Below are positions 9,743 through 18,092 of a stretch of DNA of 64,000 nt, piece by piece. The position numbers and the translations under genes are program-made. How positions within the stretch are numbered: position 1 is the first letter of the stretch; every line of letters starts with the position of its first letter. The notes beneath the pieces are model-generated. The model saw only the letters and a program-made list of their open reading frames with translations, ran no database searches and had not been told where the DNA came from. This DNA comes from a bacterium (GTDB taxonomy: Bacteria > Desulfobacterota > Binatia > DP-6), in the NCBI GenBank assembly GCA_026129405.1, contig JAHCID010000001.1, forward strand, positions 775,237 through 839,236, given 5' to 3'.

Positions 9743-9979
9743 TCACTTCTCTTCGATGATCTCGAGGACGACCTTGCGGTTGGTGCGGGACGCGACGGCA
9801 TTCAGGATGGTGCGGATCGACTTCGCGGTGCGTCCCTGCTTCCCGATGACCCGGCCGATGTCGTCCTTCGCGACCCGCAGCTCGAGGATCGACGCGGCGT
9901 CCCCCTCGGTCTCCTTCACCTCTACGGCCTCGGGATGGTTCACGAGGTGCTTGGCCAAGAACAAGACCAGTTCCTTCAT
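9743..9979 (-). CDS. khpA: KH-domain RNA-binding protein KhpA
   Basis: A 78-residue single type-II KH domain with the GxxG loop in IGRVIGKQGRTAKSIRTIL. KhpA (YlqC) is a small RNA chaperone that can pair with KhpB and affect cell division and sRNA stability. The gene lies between rpsP and rimM, its standard position. The start ATG is preceded by a purine-rich site. Normal length, nothing missing. Confidence 0.95.
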   Translation of the reverse strand: MKELVLFLAKHLVNHPEAVEVKETEGDAASILELRVAKDDIGRVIGKQGRTAKSIRTILNAVASRTNRKVVLEIIEEK

Positions 9980-10021
9980 GGGGATCGCCGCTCCTCTGGA
10001 GTCGGCCGGAGACCTGTCGGG

Positions 10022-10288
10022 TTATGCGGGAGCGGCCTCCGGGGTCGCGGGTGCCGGTGTGGAGCTTTCGATCAGCTCGCGAACGGTGTCGGTCGGCTGC
10101 GCGCCCTTGGCGCGCCAGGCCTGGATCTTCGCGTGGTCGAGCCGCACGAACGCGGGCGTCTTGGTCGGGTCGTAGAGCCCGACCTGCTCGATGTAGCGCC
10201 CGTCGCGCGGCGACTCCGAGGCCGCCACCACGATGCGGTAGAACGGGTGCTTCTTACTGCCGTGCCGGGCGAGCCGGATCTTCACCAT
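10022..10288 (-). CDS. rpsP: 30S ribosomal protein S16
   Basis: S16 begins [41 protein letters not shown], diagnostic for the family, and stabilises the 16S 5' domain. The 88-residue chain has a short Ala/Pro-rich tail. Downstream of ffh by 18 bases and upstream of khpA; part of the same transcription unit. Confidence 0.97.
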   Translation of the reverse strand: MVKIRLARHGSKKHPFYRIVVAASESPRDGRYIEQVGLYDPTKTPAFVRLDHAKIQAWRAKGAQPTDTVRELIESSTPAPATPEAAPA

Positions 10289-10306
10289 GCCGTCGTCTTC
10301 CTTCTT

Positions 10307-11644
10307 CTAGCGGAGCAGGCCCGGAGGCATGCCGCCCATCATGGGTCCACCGGAGCCGAGCTTGCGGAGGACCTTCTTCGTCTGCTGGAACTGCTTCAGG
10401 AGCTTGTTCACGTCGGCGACCGACGTGCCGCTGCCCATCGCGATGCGCTTGCGGCGGCTGCCGTTCAGGATGTGGATGTCGCGCCGTTCCTCGCGCGTCA
10501 TCGAGTCGATGATGGCCTCGACGCGCTTCAGCTCGTCCTCGGCGCCGTCGAGCTCGGCGCCCTTCAGCATCTTCTTCATGCCGGGGATCATGCCGAGCAG
10601 CTCGGTGACCGAGCCCATCTTCTTCACCGCGCGCAGCTGATCGCGGAAGTCTTCGAGGTCGAAGGAGTTCTTCTTGAGCTTCTTTTGGAGCGCCTCGGCC
10701 TGGCTCTTGTCGTACGCCTTCTCGGCGCGCTCGATGAGCGACAGCATGTCACCCATGCCGAGGATACGCGAAGCGATGCGGTCGGGATGGAACGGCTCGA
10801 GGGCCTCCATCTTCTCGCCGGTGCCGACGAAGACGATCGGCTTGCCGGTCACCGCGCGCAGCGACAGCGCGGCGCCGCCCCGGGCGTCGCCTTCGATCTT
10901 GGTGAGGATCACGCCCGTCAGCGGCAGGCGCTTGGCGAAACCCTGCGCCGTGGCGACCGCGTCCTGACCGGTCATCGCGTCGGCGACGAGCAGGATCTGC
11001 CGCGGCTCGAGCACGCCGCGCAGGCGCTCGAGCTCGCCCATGAGGTCTTCGTCGACGGTCTGGCGGCCGGCGGTGTCGACGAGGACGACGTCGGCGCCCT
11101 GCACCCGGGCCGCCGCGACGCCGCCGCGCGCGATCGCCACCGGATCGCCGCCGGGCGTCGACGCGTGCACCGGCAGCTTCAGCTGCGCCGCGAGCAGGTT
11201 CAGCTGCTCGATCGCGGCGGGACGGTAGACGTCGGCGGGCACGAGATACGGCCGGCGGCCGCGCTCGTCGCGCAGCCAGCGTGCGAGCTTGCCGGTGGTG
11301 GTCGTCTTGCCGGCACCGTTCAGGCCGACGAGCATGATGACGACCGGGGACTGCCCGCCCAGCTCGAGCCCGACGGGCTGCTCGCCGAGGACGCGCTGCA
11401 GCTCGCGGTGGACGAGCTTGATGAAGTGCTGCTCGGGCGTGAGGCTGCGCAGCAGCTCCTGGCCGAGGGCGTCCTTCTTGACCGCCTCGACGAACTCGCG
11501 GACGACGCCGACGTTGACGTCGGCCTCGAGCAGCGCGAGCCGGACGTCGCGCAGCGCCTCCTCGATGTTCTTCTCGGTGACCCGTCCCTGGCCCTGAAGC
11601 TTGCGCCACAGGCGGTCGAACTTCTCACCCAGGGAGTCGAACAT
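10307..11644 (-). CDS. ffh: Signal recognition particle protein Ffh (SRP54)
   Basis: A 445-residue SRP GTPase that targets nascent membrane proteins to FtsY. The N domain is residues 1-90, then the G domain with G1 GLNGAGKTTTTGKLA (one Ser-to-Ala change from common GSGKTTT), G3 VDTAGRQ, G4 TKIEGDARGG and GTGEKMEALEPF. The methionine-rich M domain follows (GMIPGMKKML, RRKRIAMGSG, ending in MMGGMPPG). It starts the ribosomal-protein operon; a good promoter is seen upstream at 11680-11708. Confidence 0.97.
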   Translation of the reverse strand: MFDSLGEKFDRLWRKLQGQGRVTEKNIEEALRDVRLALLEADVNVGVVREFVEAVKKDALGQELLRSLTPEQHFIKLVHRELQRVLGEQPVGLELGGQSPVVIMLVGLNGAGKTTTTGKLARWLRDERGRRPYLVPADVYRPAAIEQLNLLAAQLKLPVHASTPGGDPVAIARGGVAAARVQGADVVLVDTAGRQTVDEDLMGELERLRGVLEPRQILLVADAMTGQDAVATAQGFAKRLPLTGVILTKIEGDARGGAALSLRAVTGKPIVFVGTGEKMEALEPFHPDRIASRILGMGDMLSLIERAEKAYDKSQAEALQKKLKKNSFDLEDFRDQLRAVKKMGSVTELLGMIPGMKKMLKGAELDGAEDELKRVEAIIDSMTREERRDIHILNGSRRKRIAMGSGTSVADVNKLLKQFQQTKKVLRKLGSGGPMMGGMPPGLLR

Positions 11645-11679
11645 CGGTAATCAGCCAGCCAAGAAGGAGGAAGGTGGCG

Positions 11680-11708
11680 ACGCTATCGGGGCCGGTCGGG
11701 GCTGTCAA
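11680..11708 (-). promoter_or_regulatory. Promoter of the ffh-rpsP-khpA-rimM-trmD-rplS operon
   Basis: On the minus strand, a perfect -35 TTGACA (11703-11708), 17-bp spacer, and TAGCGT (11680-11685). The expected leader to the ffh ATG at 11644 is about 29 bases. No clear ribosome-binding site is seen in it. Confidence 0.62.
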
Positions 11709-11766
11709 CAAAAGCCTTGGCGGGTCGCGGCCTCGGTCGCCCGGGCGTCGCGCGGTCCCGAACGGG

Positions 11767-11833
11767 CCCCCGAAACGGCGGGGGCTCCCGACCCTGCGGC
11801 CGGGAGCCCTCGCGCAATGCGCACGGGCTCCCG
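11767..11833 (-). terminator. Chain of overlapping hairpins after groEL
   Basis: Three inverted repeats: 11767-11772 with 11779-11784 (CCCCCG/CGGGGG); 11782-11790 with 11801-11809 (9 bp, GGGCTCCCG/CGGGAGCCC); and 11801-11809 with 11825-11833 (same 9 bp, plus an inner GCGC/GCGC). The copy at 11801-11809 can pair with either neighbour but not both. Likely the groEL terminator or attenuator before ffh; no T-run. Confidence 0.6.
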
Positions 11834-11851
11834 GCCCGCGCGGCTTCGTTC

Positions 11852-13498
<1,647 letters not shown>

Positions 13499-13792
13499 TC
13501 AGCCCTCCAGAATCGCGAGGATGTCTTCCTCGCGCATGATCAGGTGCTCCTCGCCGTCGACCTTGATCTCGGAGCCCGAGTACTTGCCGAAGAGGATCGT
13601 GTCACCGACCTTGACGTCGAGCGGGAACGTCTTGCCGTCCTCGTTGACCTTACCCTTCCCGATCGCGACGACCTTGCCCTGCTGGGGCTTCTCCTTCGCG
13701 GTGTCGGGGATGATGATGCCGCCCTTCGTCTTCTCGAGGTCCTGCTCGAGTCGCTTCACGACCACACGGTCGTGAAGAGGCCTGATCTTCAT
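13499..13792 (-). CDS. groES: 10 kDa co-chaperonin GroES
   Basis: A 97-residue GroES starting [16 protein letters not shown], with the mobile loop [25 protein letters not shown] and ending ILAILEG. It caps the GroEL ring. A strong ribosome-binding site (AAGGAG) precedes the ATG by about 10 bases, in contrast with many genes here that have none. The leader is about 90 bases and holds a 12-bp palindrome. I see no CIRCE element, so HrcA control of the usual form is unlikely. Confidence 0.97.
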   Translation of the reverse strand: MKIRPLHDRVVVKRLEQDLEKTKGGIIIPDTAKEKPQQGKVVAIGKGKVNEDGKTFPLDVKVGDTILFGKYSGSEIKVDGEEHLIMREEDILAILEG

Positions 13793-13822
13793 TGCCGAAT
13801 GCTCCTTTCGTCGAATGCGGGG

Positions 13823-13834
13823 GTTCCCGGGAAC
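13823..13834. promoter_or_regulatory. Perfect 12-bp palindrome in the groES leader
   Basis: GTTCCCGGGAAC, a perfect inverted repeat about 31 bases before the groES ATG and about 50 bases after the -10 box. Could be a repressor operator or fold in the mRNA. Neither the CIRCE nor HAIR consensus matches it. Confidence 0.35.
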
Positions 13835-13888
13835 GCCGGGGCGCGGACGCGGCCCAGCACCGCACGGAATCGCCCGCGCGGCGCGCGC

Positions 13889-13916
13889 AAACTAATCACC
13901 GCGCCCCGCGAGTCAA
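13889..13916 (-). promoter_or_regulatory. Promoter of groES-groEL
   Basis: Minus-strand TTGACT (13911-13916), 16-bp spacer, TAGTTT (13889-13894). Looks like a sigma70 promoter rather than a sigma32 one (no CTTGAA...CCCCAT). Confidence 0.58.
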
Positions 13917-13929
13917 GCGCCGAGGCGGT

Positions 13930-14196
13930 TCAGCGTCCCGACAGCTTGCGTCGTTCTTCGTCCAGGTACTTCTGATAGAGGACGTCCCACTCCCGGCTGC
14001 CGGGGAGGACGCGTTTCGGCATGCGGGCGCGCACCGCCTGGTCGAGCCGCCCATCGCTGTCGAAGGCTTCGAGGAGGATCTTCTTGACCTCCACGAGGAA
14101 GCGGTGCTCGTTGCGCACGGTGCCGAGCTTGCCGCCGACGACGGCCTTCAGGATCGACTGCGCCAGATGGGAGAGGCGTCCCTCGGACAGGGTCAC
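13930..14196 (-). CDS. DUF507 family protein, second of two
   Basis: An 88-residue DUF507 protein beginning at a GTG (14196) whose first bases overlap the stop of its neighbour (GTGA). It reads SEGRLSHLAQSILKAVVGG near the start and REWDVLYQKYLDEERRKLSGR at the end, with a helical, charged middle. DUF507 proteins have no established function. The tandem, overlapping pair suggests a heteromeric complex. The gene is also in an open frame extending upstream, but that would overlap its partner completely. Confidence 0.8.
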   Translation of the reverse strand: MTLSEGRLSHLAQSILKAVVGGKLGTVRNEHRFLVEVKKILLEAFDSDGRLDQAVRARMPKRVLPGSREWDVLYQKYLDEERRKLSGR

Positions 14197-14486
14197 AGGT
14201 CGAACCCCCGGGCCTTGGCGATGCGCTGCTTCACGAGCTGCTCGACGCGGCGGAGGTCGAGATCCTCGCGACGTACGCCGGGGGCGCCCTGCCGGACCAG
14301 CTTCTCGGCTTCGGCGCGGGCCTGGTTCTCGATCTCCTCCGCGGTGTCGAAGTTGGCGTTGAGGAGGGCGGTGAACCGCTCCCGCACGACCGTCTCCCCG
14401 GCGGTCAGCGCGACCACGTCGGCCTCGACGAGGCGCCGCACGAGGGCGTCCACCACGCGAGCGATCTGCGCCGGAGACGGCCGCAC
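14193..14486 (-). CDS. DUF507 family protein, first of two
   Basis: A 97-residue, almost wholly helical protein: MRPSPAQIARVVDALVRRLVEADVV at the start and RREDLDLRRVEQLVKQRIAKARGFDL at the end, the pattern of DUF507. It overlaps the second DUF507 gene by four bases (GTGA), so translation is coupled. Cytoplasmic, no signal peptide. Pairs of DUF507 genes are found in delta-type bacteria; function unknown. Confidence 0.82.
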   Translation of the reverse strand: MRPSPAQIARVVDALVRRLVEADVVALTAGETVVRERFTALLNANFDTAEEIENQARAEAEKLVRQGAPGVRREDLDLRRVEQLVKQRIAKARGFDL

Positions 14487-14539
14487 GATCGGTCACTTAG
14501 ATGCGTGGAGTTGGTTTTGCAATAGCGCCGATTCACGCG

Positions 14540-14568
14540 TTGACTCCCCATCGCCTTGTCGATACACG
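14540..14568 (+). promoter_or_regulatory. Putative promoter of the LD-carboxypeptidase gene
   Basis: TTGACT at 14540-14545, 17 bp, TACACG at 14563-14568. The proposed TTG start at 14578 is nine bases downstream, so the leader would be only a few bases. Confidence 0.42.
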
Positions 14569-14577
14569 GGCGCGAGG

Positions 14578-15510
14578 TTGAGGAGATCGCCGATCGGAAA
14601 ACCCGGCAGACTCCGGACCGGCGATACCGTGGGCGTGGTGGCGCCTTCGGGGGCGGTGGACGCGGAACGGCTGGCGGTGGGTGTGGGGGTGCTGGAAGGG
14701 CTCGGATTCCGGGTCGTCGTGGGCGAGCGTGTCCTCGCGCGCCGCGGCTACCTGGCCGGCTCCGACGACGATCGCCGCAGCGACCTCCAGCGCATGCTCG
14801 ACGACGAGGGTATCCACGCGGTGTTCTGTGCGCGCGGCGGCTACGGCAGCCAACGCGTGGTGCCAGGTCTCGACCTCGAGACCCTCGTCCGAGCACCGAA
14901 GCCGGTCGTCGGCTACAGCGACGCGACCGCCCTCCTGAGCGCGCTCGTCGAGGCTGGTGTCGGCGCCGTGCACGGCCCCATGATCTCGACCGACGTCGCC
15001 CGCGGCCTCCTGCCTCGCTCCCTCCAGCACCTGCATCGCCTCCTCACCGAACCCGACTACCGCTGGGAGATGGAGGCGCCGGTCACGATCCGGCCCGGCA
15101 CCGCGCGGGGCCCGCTGCTCGGGGGCTGCCTCTCGGTGCTGGTCACGCTGCTCGGCACGCCCTGGACGCCGCGCTTCGACGGGGCCGTCCTTTTCCTCGA
15201 GGACGTCCACGAGTGGCCGTACCGCCTCGACCGCCTGCTCACCCAGCTGCGGCAGGCCGGGAGCTTCGATCGCATCGCCGGCGTGGTCTTCGGCAGCATG
15301 GCCGCCTGTCGGGCCCAGGACGGGCTCGACGCGCTGGCGGTCGCCCGCGACGCCTTCACCGGCGCCCACTTCCCCGTCGCCTTCGGGCTGCCGGCGGGCC
15401 ACGACCCTGCCGAGTCGGACGTCGAGAACCTCGCCCTCCCGCTCGGCACGCTCGTCGAGCTGGACGCGGACGCGGGCCGTCTGCGCGCCCTCGAGGGCGC
15501 GGTCGCATGA
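14578..15510 (+). CDS. ldcA: Muramoyltetrapeptide LD-carboxypeptidase (peptidase family S66)
   Basis: Removes the terminal D-Ala from murein tetrapeptides in the cytoplasm during cell-wall recycling. Family features are LRTGDTVGVVAPSG near the start, CARGGYGSQR, the nucleophile Ser114 in VVGYSDATAL, LLGGCLSVL, the Glu in LFLEDVHEWPYRLDRLL, and the His in GLPAGHD. The TTG at 14578 is the only candidate start that keeps the conserved N terminus; it has no good ribosome-binding site. 310 residues is normal. It overlaps the next gene (ATGA) and lies one gene from mpl, fitting a recycling operon. Confidence 0.88.
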   Translation: MRRSPIGKPGRLRTGDTVGVVAPSGAVDAERLAVGVGVLEGLGFRVVVGERVLARRGYLAGSDDDRRSDLQRMLDDEGIHAVFCARGGYGSQRVVPGLDLETLVRAPKPVVGYSDATALLSALVEAGVGAVHGPMISTDVARGLLPRSLQHLHRLLTEPDYRWEMEAPVTIRPGTARGPLLGGCLSVLVTLLGTPWTPRFDGAVLFLEDVHEWPYRLDRLLTQLRQAGSFDRIAGVVFGSMAACRAQDGLDALAVARDAFTGAHFPVAFGLPAGHDPAESDVENLALPLGTLVELDADAGRLRALEGAVA

Positions 15511-16670
15511 CGATGCCGGCTCCCCGACCCGATCGGCGGCCGCGCGACTTCGGCGCTGCCGCCGAGGTGCTCGAGCAGGCCGTCCGTGCCGGTGCCTTCC
15601 CGGGCACGGTGATCCTGGTCGCCCAGGGCGGCGAAATCGTCTGGCACGCCGCCTTCGGCCACCGCAGCCTCGATCCCGAGCGGATGCCGATGCGGCCGGA
15701 CATGGTCTTCGACCTCGCGTCGCTCACCAAGCCGCTGGCGACCACCGTCGCCCTCATGCGCCTCGTGCGCGACGGCAAGGTGCGGCTCGACGACCGCATC
15801 ACCCGCTTCGTCCCGAACTTCGGCGTACACGGCAAGACCCACGTCACCATCCGGCAGGTGCTCTGTCACGCCTCGGGACTCGCGGCCTGGCGGCCGTTCT
15901 TCAAGGACGTGCAGAAGGACGCCCGGCACGGCCGCCTCAACTACATGGGCAGCCAGGGGGCGCGGCAGACGGTCTACGAGCGCATCCACCGCGAGCGCCT
16001 CGAGTACGACCCGGGTACGCGCGCGGTCTACAGCGACCTCGGCTTCATCCTGCTCGGCGAGCTGATCGAGCTACTGTCGCACGCGAGCCTCGACCGCGTC
16101 TGCCACGACCGCATCTTCCGGCCGCTCGGCCTCGGCGCGACCGGCTTCGTCGACCTCTCGAAGCTGCGCGTGCAGAAGCTCGTGCCGGTGACCGAGATGA
16201 TCGCGCCGACCGAGCGCTGCCCCTGGCGCGGCAAGGTGCTCTGCGGCGAGGTGCACGACGACAACGCCTGGGCGATCGGCGGCGTCGCCGGCCACTCGGG
16301 CCTGTTCTCGACGGCGATGGACGTCCACACGCTGCTCGCCCGCCTGCGCGCCTGCCTGCACGGCGACGACGACTTCCTGCCCGCCGCGCTCGTGCGCGAG
16401 ATGTGGACGCGCGAGACGTCCGTCCCCGGCTCGACGTGGGCGCTCGGCTGGGACACGCCGTCGGCCACCGGCTCGAGCGCCGGCGCGCGCGTCTCGCGGC
16501 ACGCCGTCGGCCACCTCGGCTTCACCGGCACGTCGGTGTGGGTCGACCTCGAGCGCGACGCGCACGTCGTCTTCCTCACGAACCGCGTGCACCCGACGCG
16601 CAACAACGAGAAGATCCGCGAAGTGCGCCCGCGCATCCACGACGCAATCTGGGCGGCGCTCGACGCCTGA
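15507..16670 (+). CDS. Beta-lactamase-fold serine hydrolase
   Basis: A 387-residue member of the class C beta-lactamase/penicillin-binding group. The SxxK motif is S72-L-T-K75 in FDLASLTKPLATT; the YxN-type motif is YSD in AVYSDLGFILLGE; the third motif is in GHLGFTG. A segment MIAPTERCPWRGKVLCGEVHDDNAWAIGGVAGHSGLFS is seen in the esterase-like branch often adjacent to LD-carboxypeptidases. No clear signal peptide, so it may act in the cytoplasm. Overlaps ldcA by four bases and lies 21 bases before mpl; probably part of peptidoglycan recycling. Substrate unknown. Confidence 0.87.
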   Translation: MTMPAPRPDRRPRDFGAAAEVLEQAVRAGAFPGTVILVAQGGEIVWHAAFGHRSLDPERMPMRPDMVFDLASLTKPLATTVALMRLVRDGKVRLDDRITRFVPNFGVHGKTHVTIRQVLCHASGLAAWRPFFKDVQKDARHGRLNYMGSQGARQTVYERIHRERLEYDPGTRAVYSDLGFILLGELIELLSHASLDRVCHDRIFRPLGLGATGFVDLSKLRVQKLVPVTEMIAPTERCPWRGKVLCGEVHDDNAWAIGGVAGHSGLFSTAMDVHTLLARLRACLHGDDDFLPAALVREMWTRETSVPGSTWALGWDTPSATGSSAGARVSRHAVGHLGFTGTSVWVDLERDAHVVFLTNRVHPTRNNEKIREVRPRIHDAIWAALDA

Positions 16671-16691
16671 CGGCCAACGACGAAGGGGCAC

Positions 16692-18092
16692 ATGAAGGTC
16701 CATCTGATCGCGGCCTGCGGCGTCGGTATGAGCGGCCTCGCCGGCCTGCTGCGCGAGGCGGGGCACGAGGTCACGGGCTCGGACGAGCAGGTCTATCCGC
16801 CGGCCAGCACCCTGCTCGAGGCGCTCGGCGTACCGGTGCAGAGCGGCTTCGATCCCGCGCGGCTGCGCGGCGTCGACCTCGTCGTGTGCGGCAACGCCGT
16901 GCGCAGCACGAACCCCGAGGCCACGGCGGCGCGCGAGCAGGGCCTGCGCACGATGTCGTTCCCGCAGGCGGTCGAGGAGCTCTTCCTCGTCACGCGCAAG
17001 CCGCTCGTCGTCGCCGGCACGCACGGCAAGACGACGTCGGCGAGCATGCTCGCGTGGGTGCTCCAGCAGACCGGGCGCGATCCCGGCTGGCTCATCGGCG
17101 GTGCGCCGCGCGATCTCGGCGCCAACGCACGCCTCGGTGCGAGCCCCTGGTTCGTCATCGAGGGCGACGAGTACGACTCGGCCTACTTCGACAAGGAGGC
17201 CAAGTTCCTCCACTACCGCCCCGAGGCGGTGCTGATCGGCGCGGTCGAGTTCGACCACGCCGACATCTACCGCGACGTCGACCACGTGAAGTCCGCGTTC
17301 CGCAAGCTCCTCGGGCTGCTCGCGCCCGGCGCGCTCCTCGTCGCCTGCGGCGATTTCCCGCACCTTCGCGACGTCGCACGCGACACCACCGCCGACGTGG
17401 GCTGGTACGGGCTCGGCGCCGACAACCGCTACCGCATCACCGATCTCACCGACGACGGGACGATCACCCGCTGTACGGTACGCGACGGCGCCGCCGTCCT
17501 CGGCCAGCTCGCGCTCCGCGTGCCCGGGGTCATCAACGCGCGCAACGCGCTCGGTGTCGCGCTGCTCGCCGAGCGCGCCGGCGTGCGCTTCGCGGCGGCG
17601 GCGGAGGCGCTGTCGGCGTTCCGCGGCGTGCAGCGCCGGCAGGAGGTCGTCGGCGAGCGGCGCGGCATCACGGTGATCGACGACTTTGCGCACCACCCGA
17701 CCGCGGTCGCGGGCACGCTCGCGGCGCTGCGGCTGCGCTATCCGGGACGCCGGCTGCGCGCCGTGTTCGAGCCGCGCTCCAACACCAGCCGGCGCCGCGT
17801 GTTCCAGCGGGAGTACGCCGAGGCGCTGGGCACCGCCGACGAGGTGGTGCTGGCCGCGGTGTTCGCGAAGGCGAACGACCCGATCCCGGTCGAGGAGCGG
17901 CTCGATCCCGAGACGATGGCGGGCGATCTCGGCCAGCGGGGCATCCCCGCGCGCACGCTCGACGGCGTACCGGCGATCCGCGACTATCTCGTCGGATCGG
18001 CGACGCCCGGCGACGTCATCGTCATCATGTCGAATGGCGCGTTCGGCGGGCTGCCGTCGCTGGTCGCGAGCGGGCTCGGGGCCGGCACGTAG
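16692..18092 (+). CDS. mpl: UDP-N-acetylmuramate:L-alanyl-gamma-D-glutamyl-meso-diaminopimelate ligase
   Basis: Mpl reattaches recycled murein tripeptide to UDP-MurNAc. The N-terminal domain opens MKVHLIAACGVGMSGLAGLLREAGHEVTGSDEQVYPP; the ATP loop is AGTHGKTTSASML; then IEGDEYDSAYFDKEAKFLHYRP and EFDHADIYRD, typical of Mpl rather than MurC. Mpl implies meso-DAP in the wall. 466 residues. A GAAGGGG site precedes the ATG. Its last 109 bases are shared antisense with the lytic transglycosylase gene; that segment encodes the conserved GDVIVIMSNGAFGGLPSLV, so the overlap is real coding on this strand. Confidence 0.95.
   Translation: MKVHLIAACGVGMSGLAGLLREAGHEVTGSDEQVYPPASTLLEALGVPVQSGFDPARLRGVDLVVCGNAVRSTNPEATAAREQGLRTMSFPQAVEELFLVTRKPLVVAGTHGKTTSASMLAWVLQQTGRDPGWLIGGAPRDLGANARLGASPWFVIEGDEYDSAYFDKEAKFLHYRPEAVLIGAVEFDHADIYRDVDHVKSAFRKLLGLLAPGALLVACGDFPHLRDVARDTTADVGWYGLGADNRYRITDLTDDGTITRCTVRDGAAVLGQLALRVPGVINARNALGVALLAERAGVRFAAAAEALSAFRGVQRRQEVVGERRGITVIDDFAHHPTAVAGTLAALRLRYPGRRLRAVFEPRSNTSRRRVFQREYAEALGTADEVVLAAVFAKANDPIPVEERLDPETMAGDLGQRGIPARTLDGVPAIRDYLVGSATPGDVIVIMSNGAFGGLPSLVASGLGAGT

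Noticed and set aside
13793-13929. CIRCE or sigma32 promoter for groES
   Set aside because: No GAGTGC-type inverted repeat or CTTGAA..CCCCAT found.
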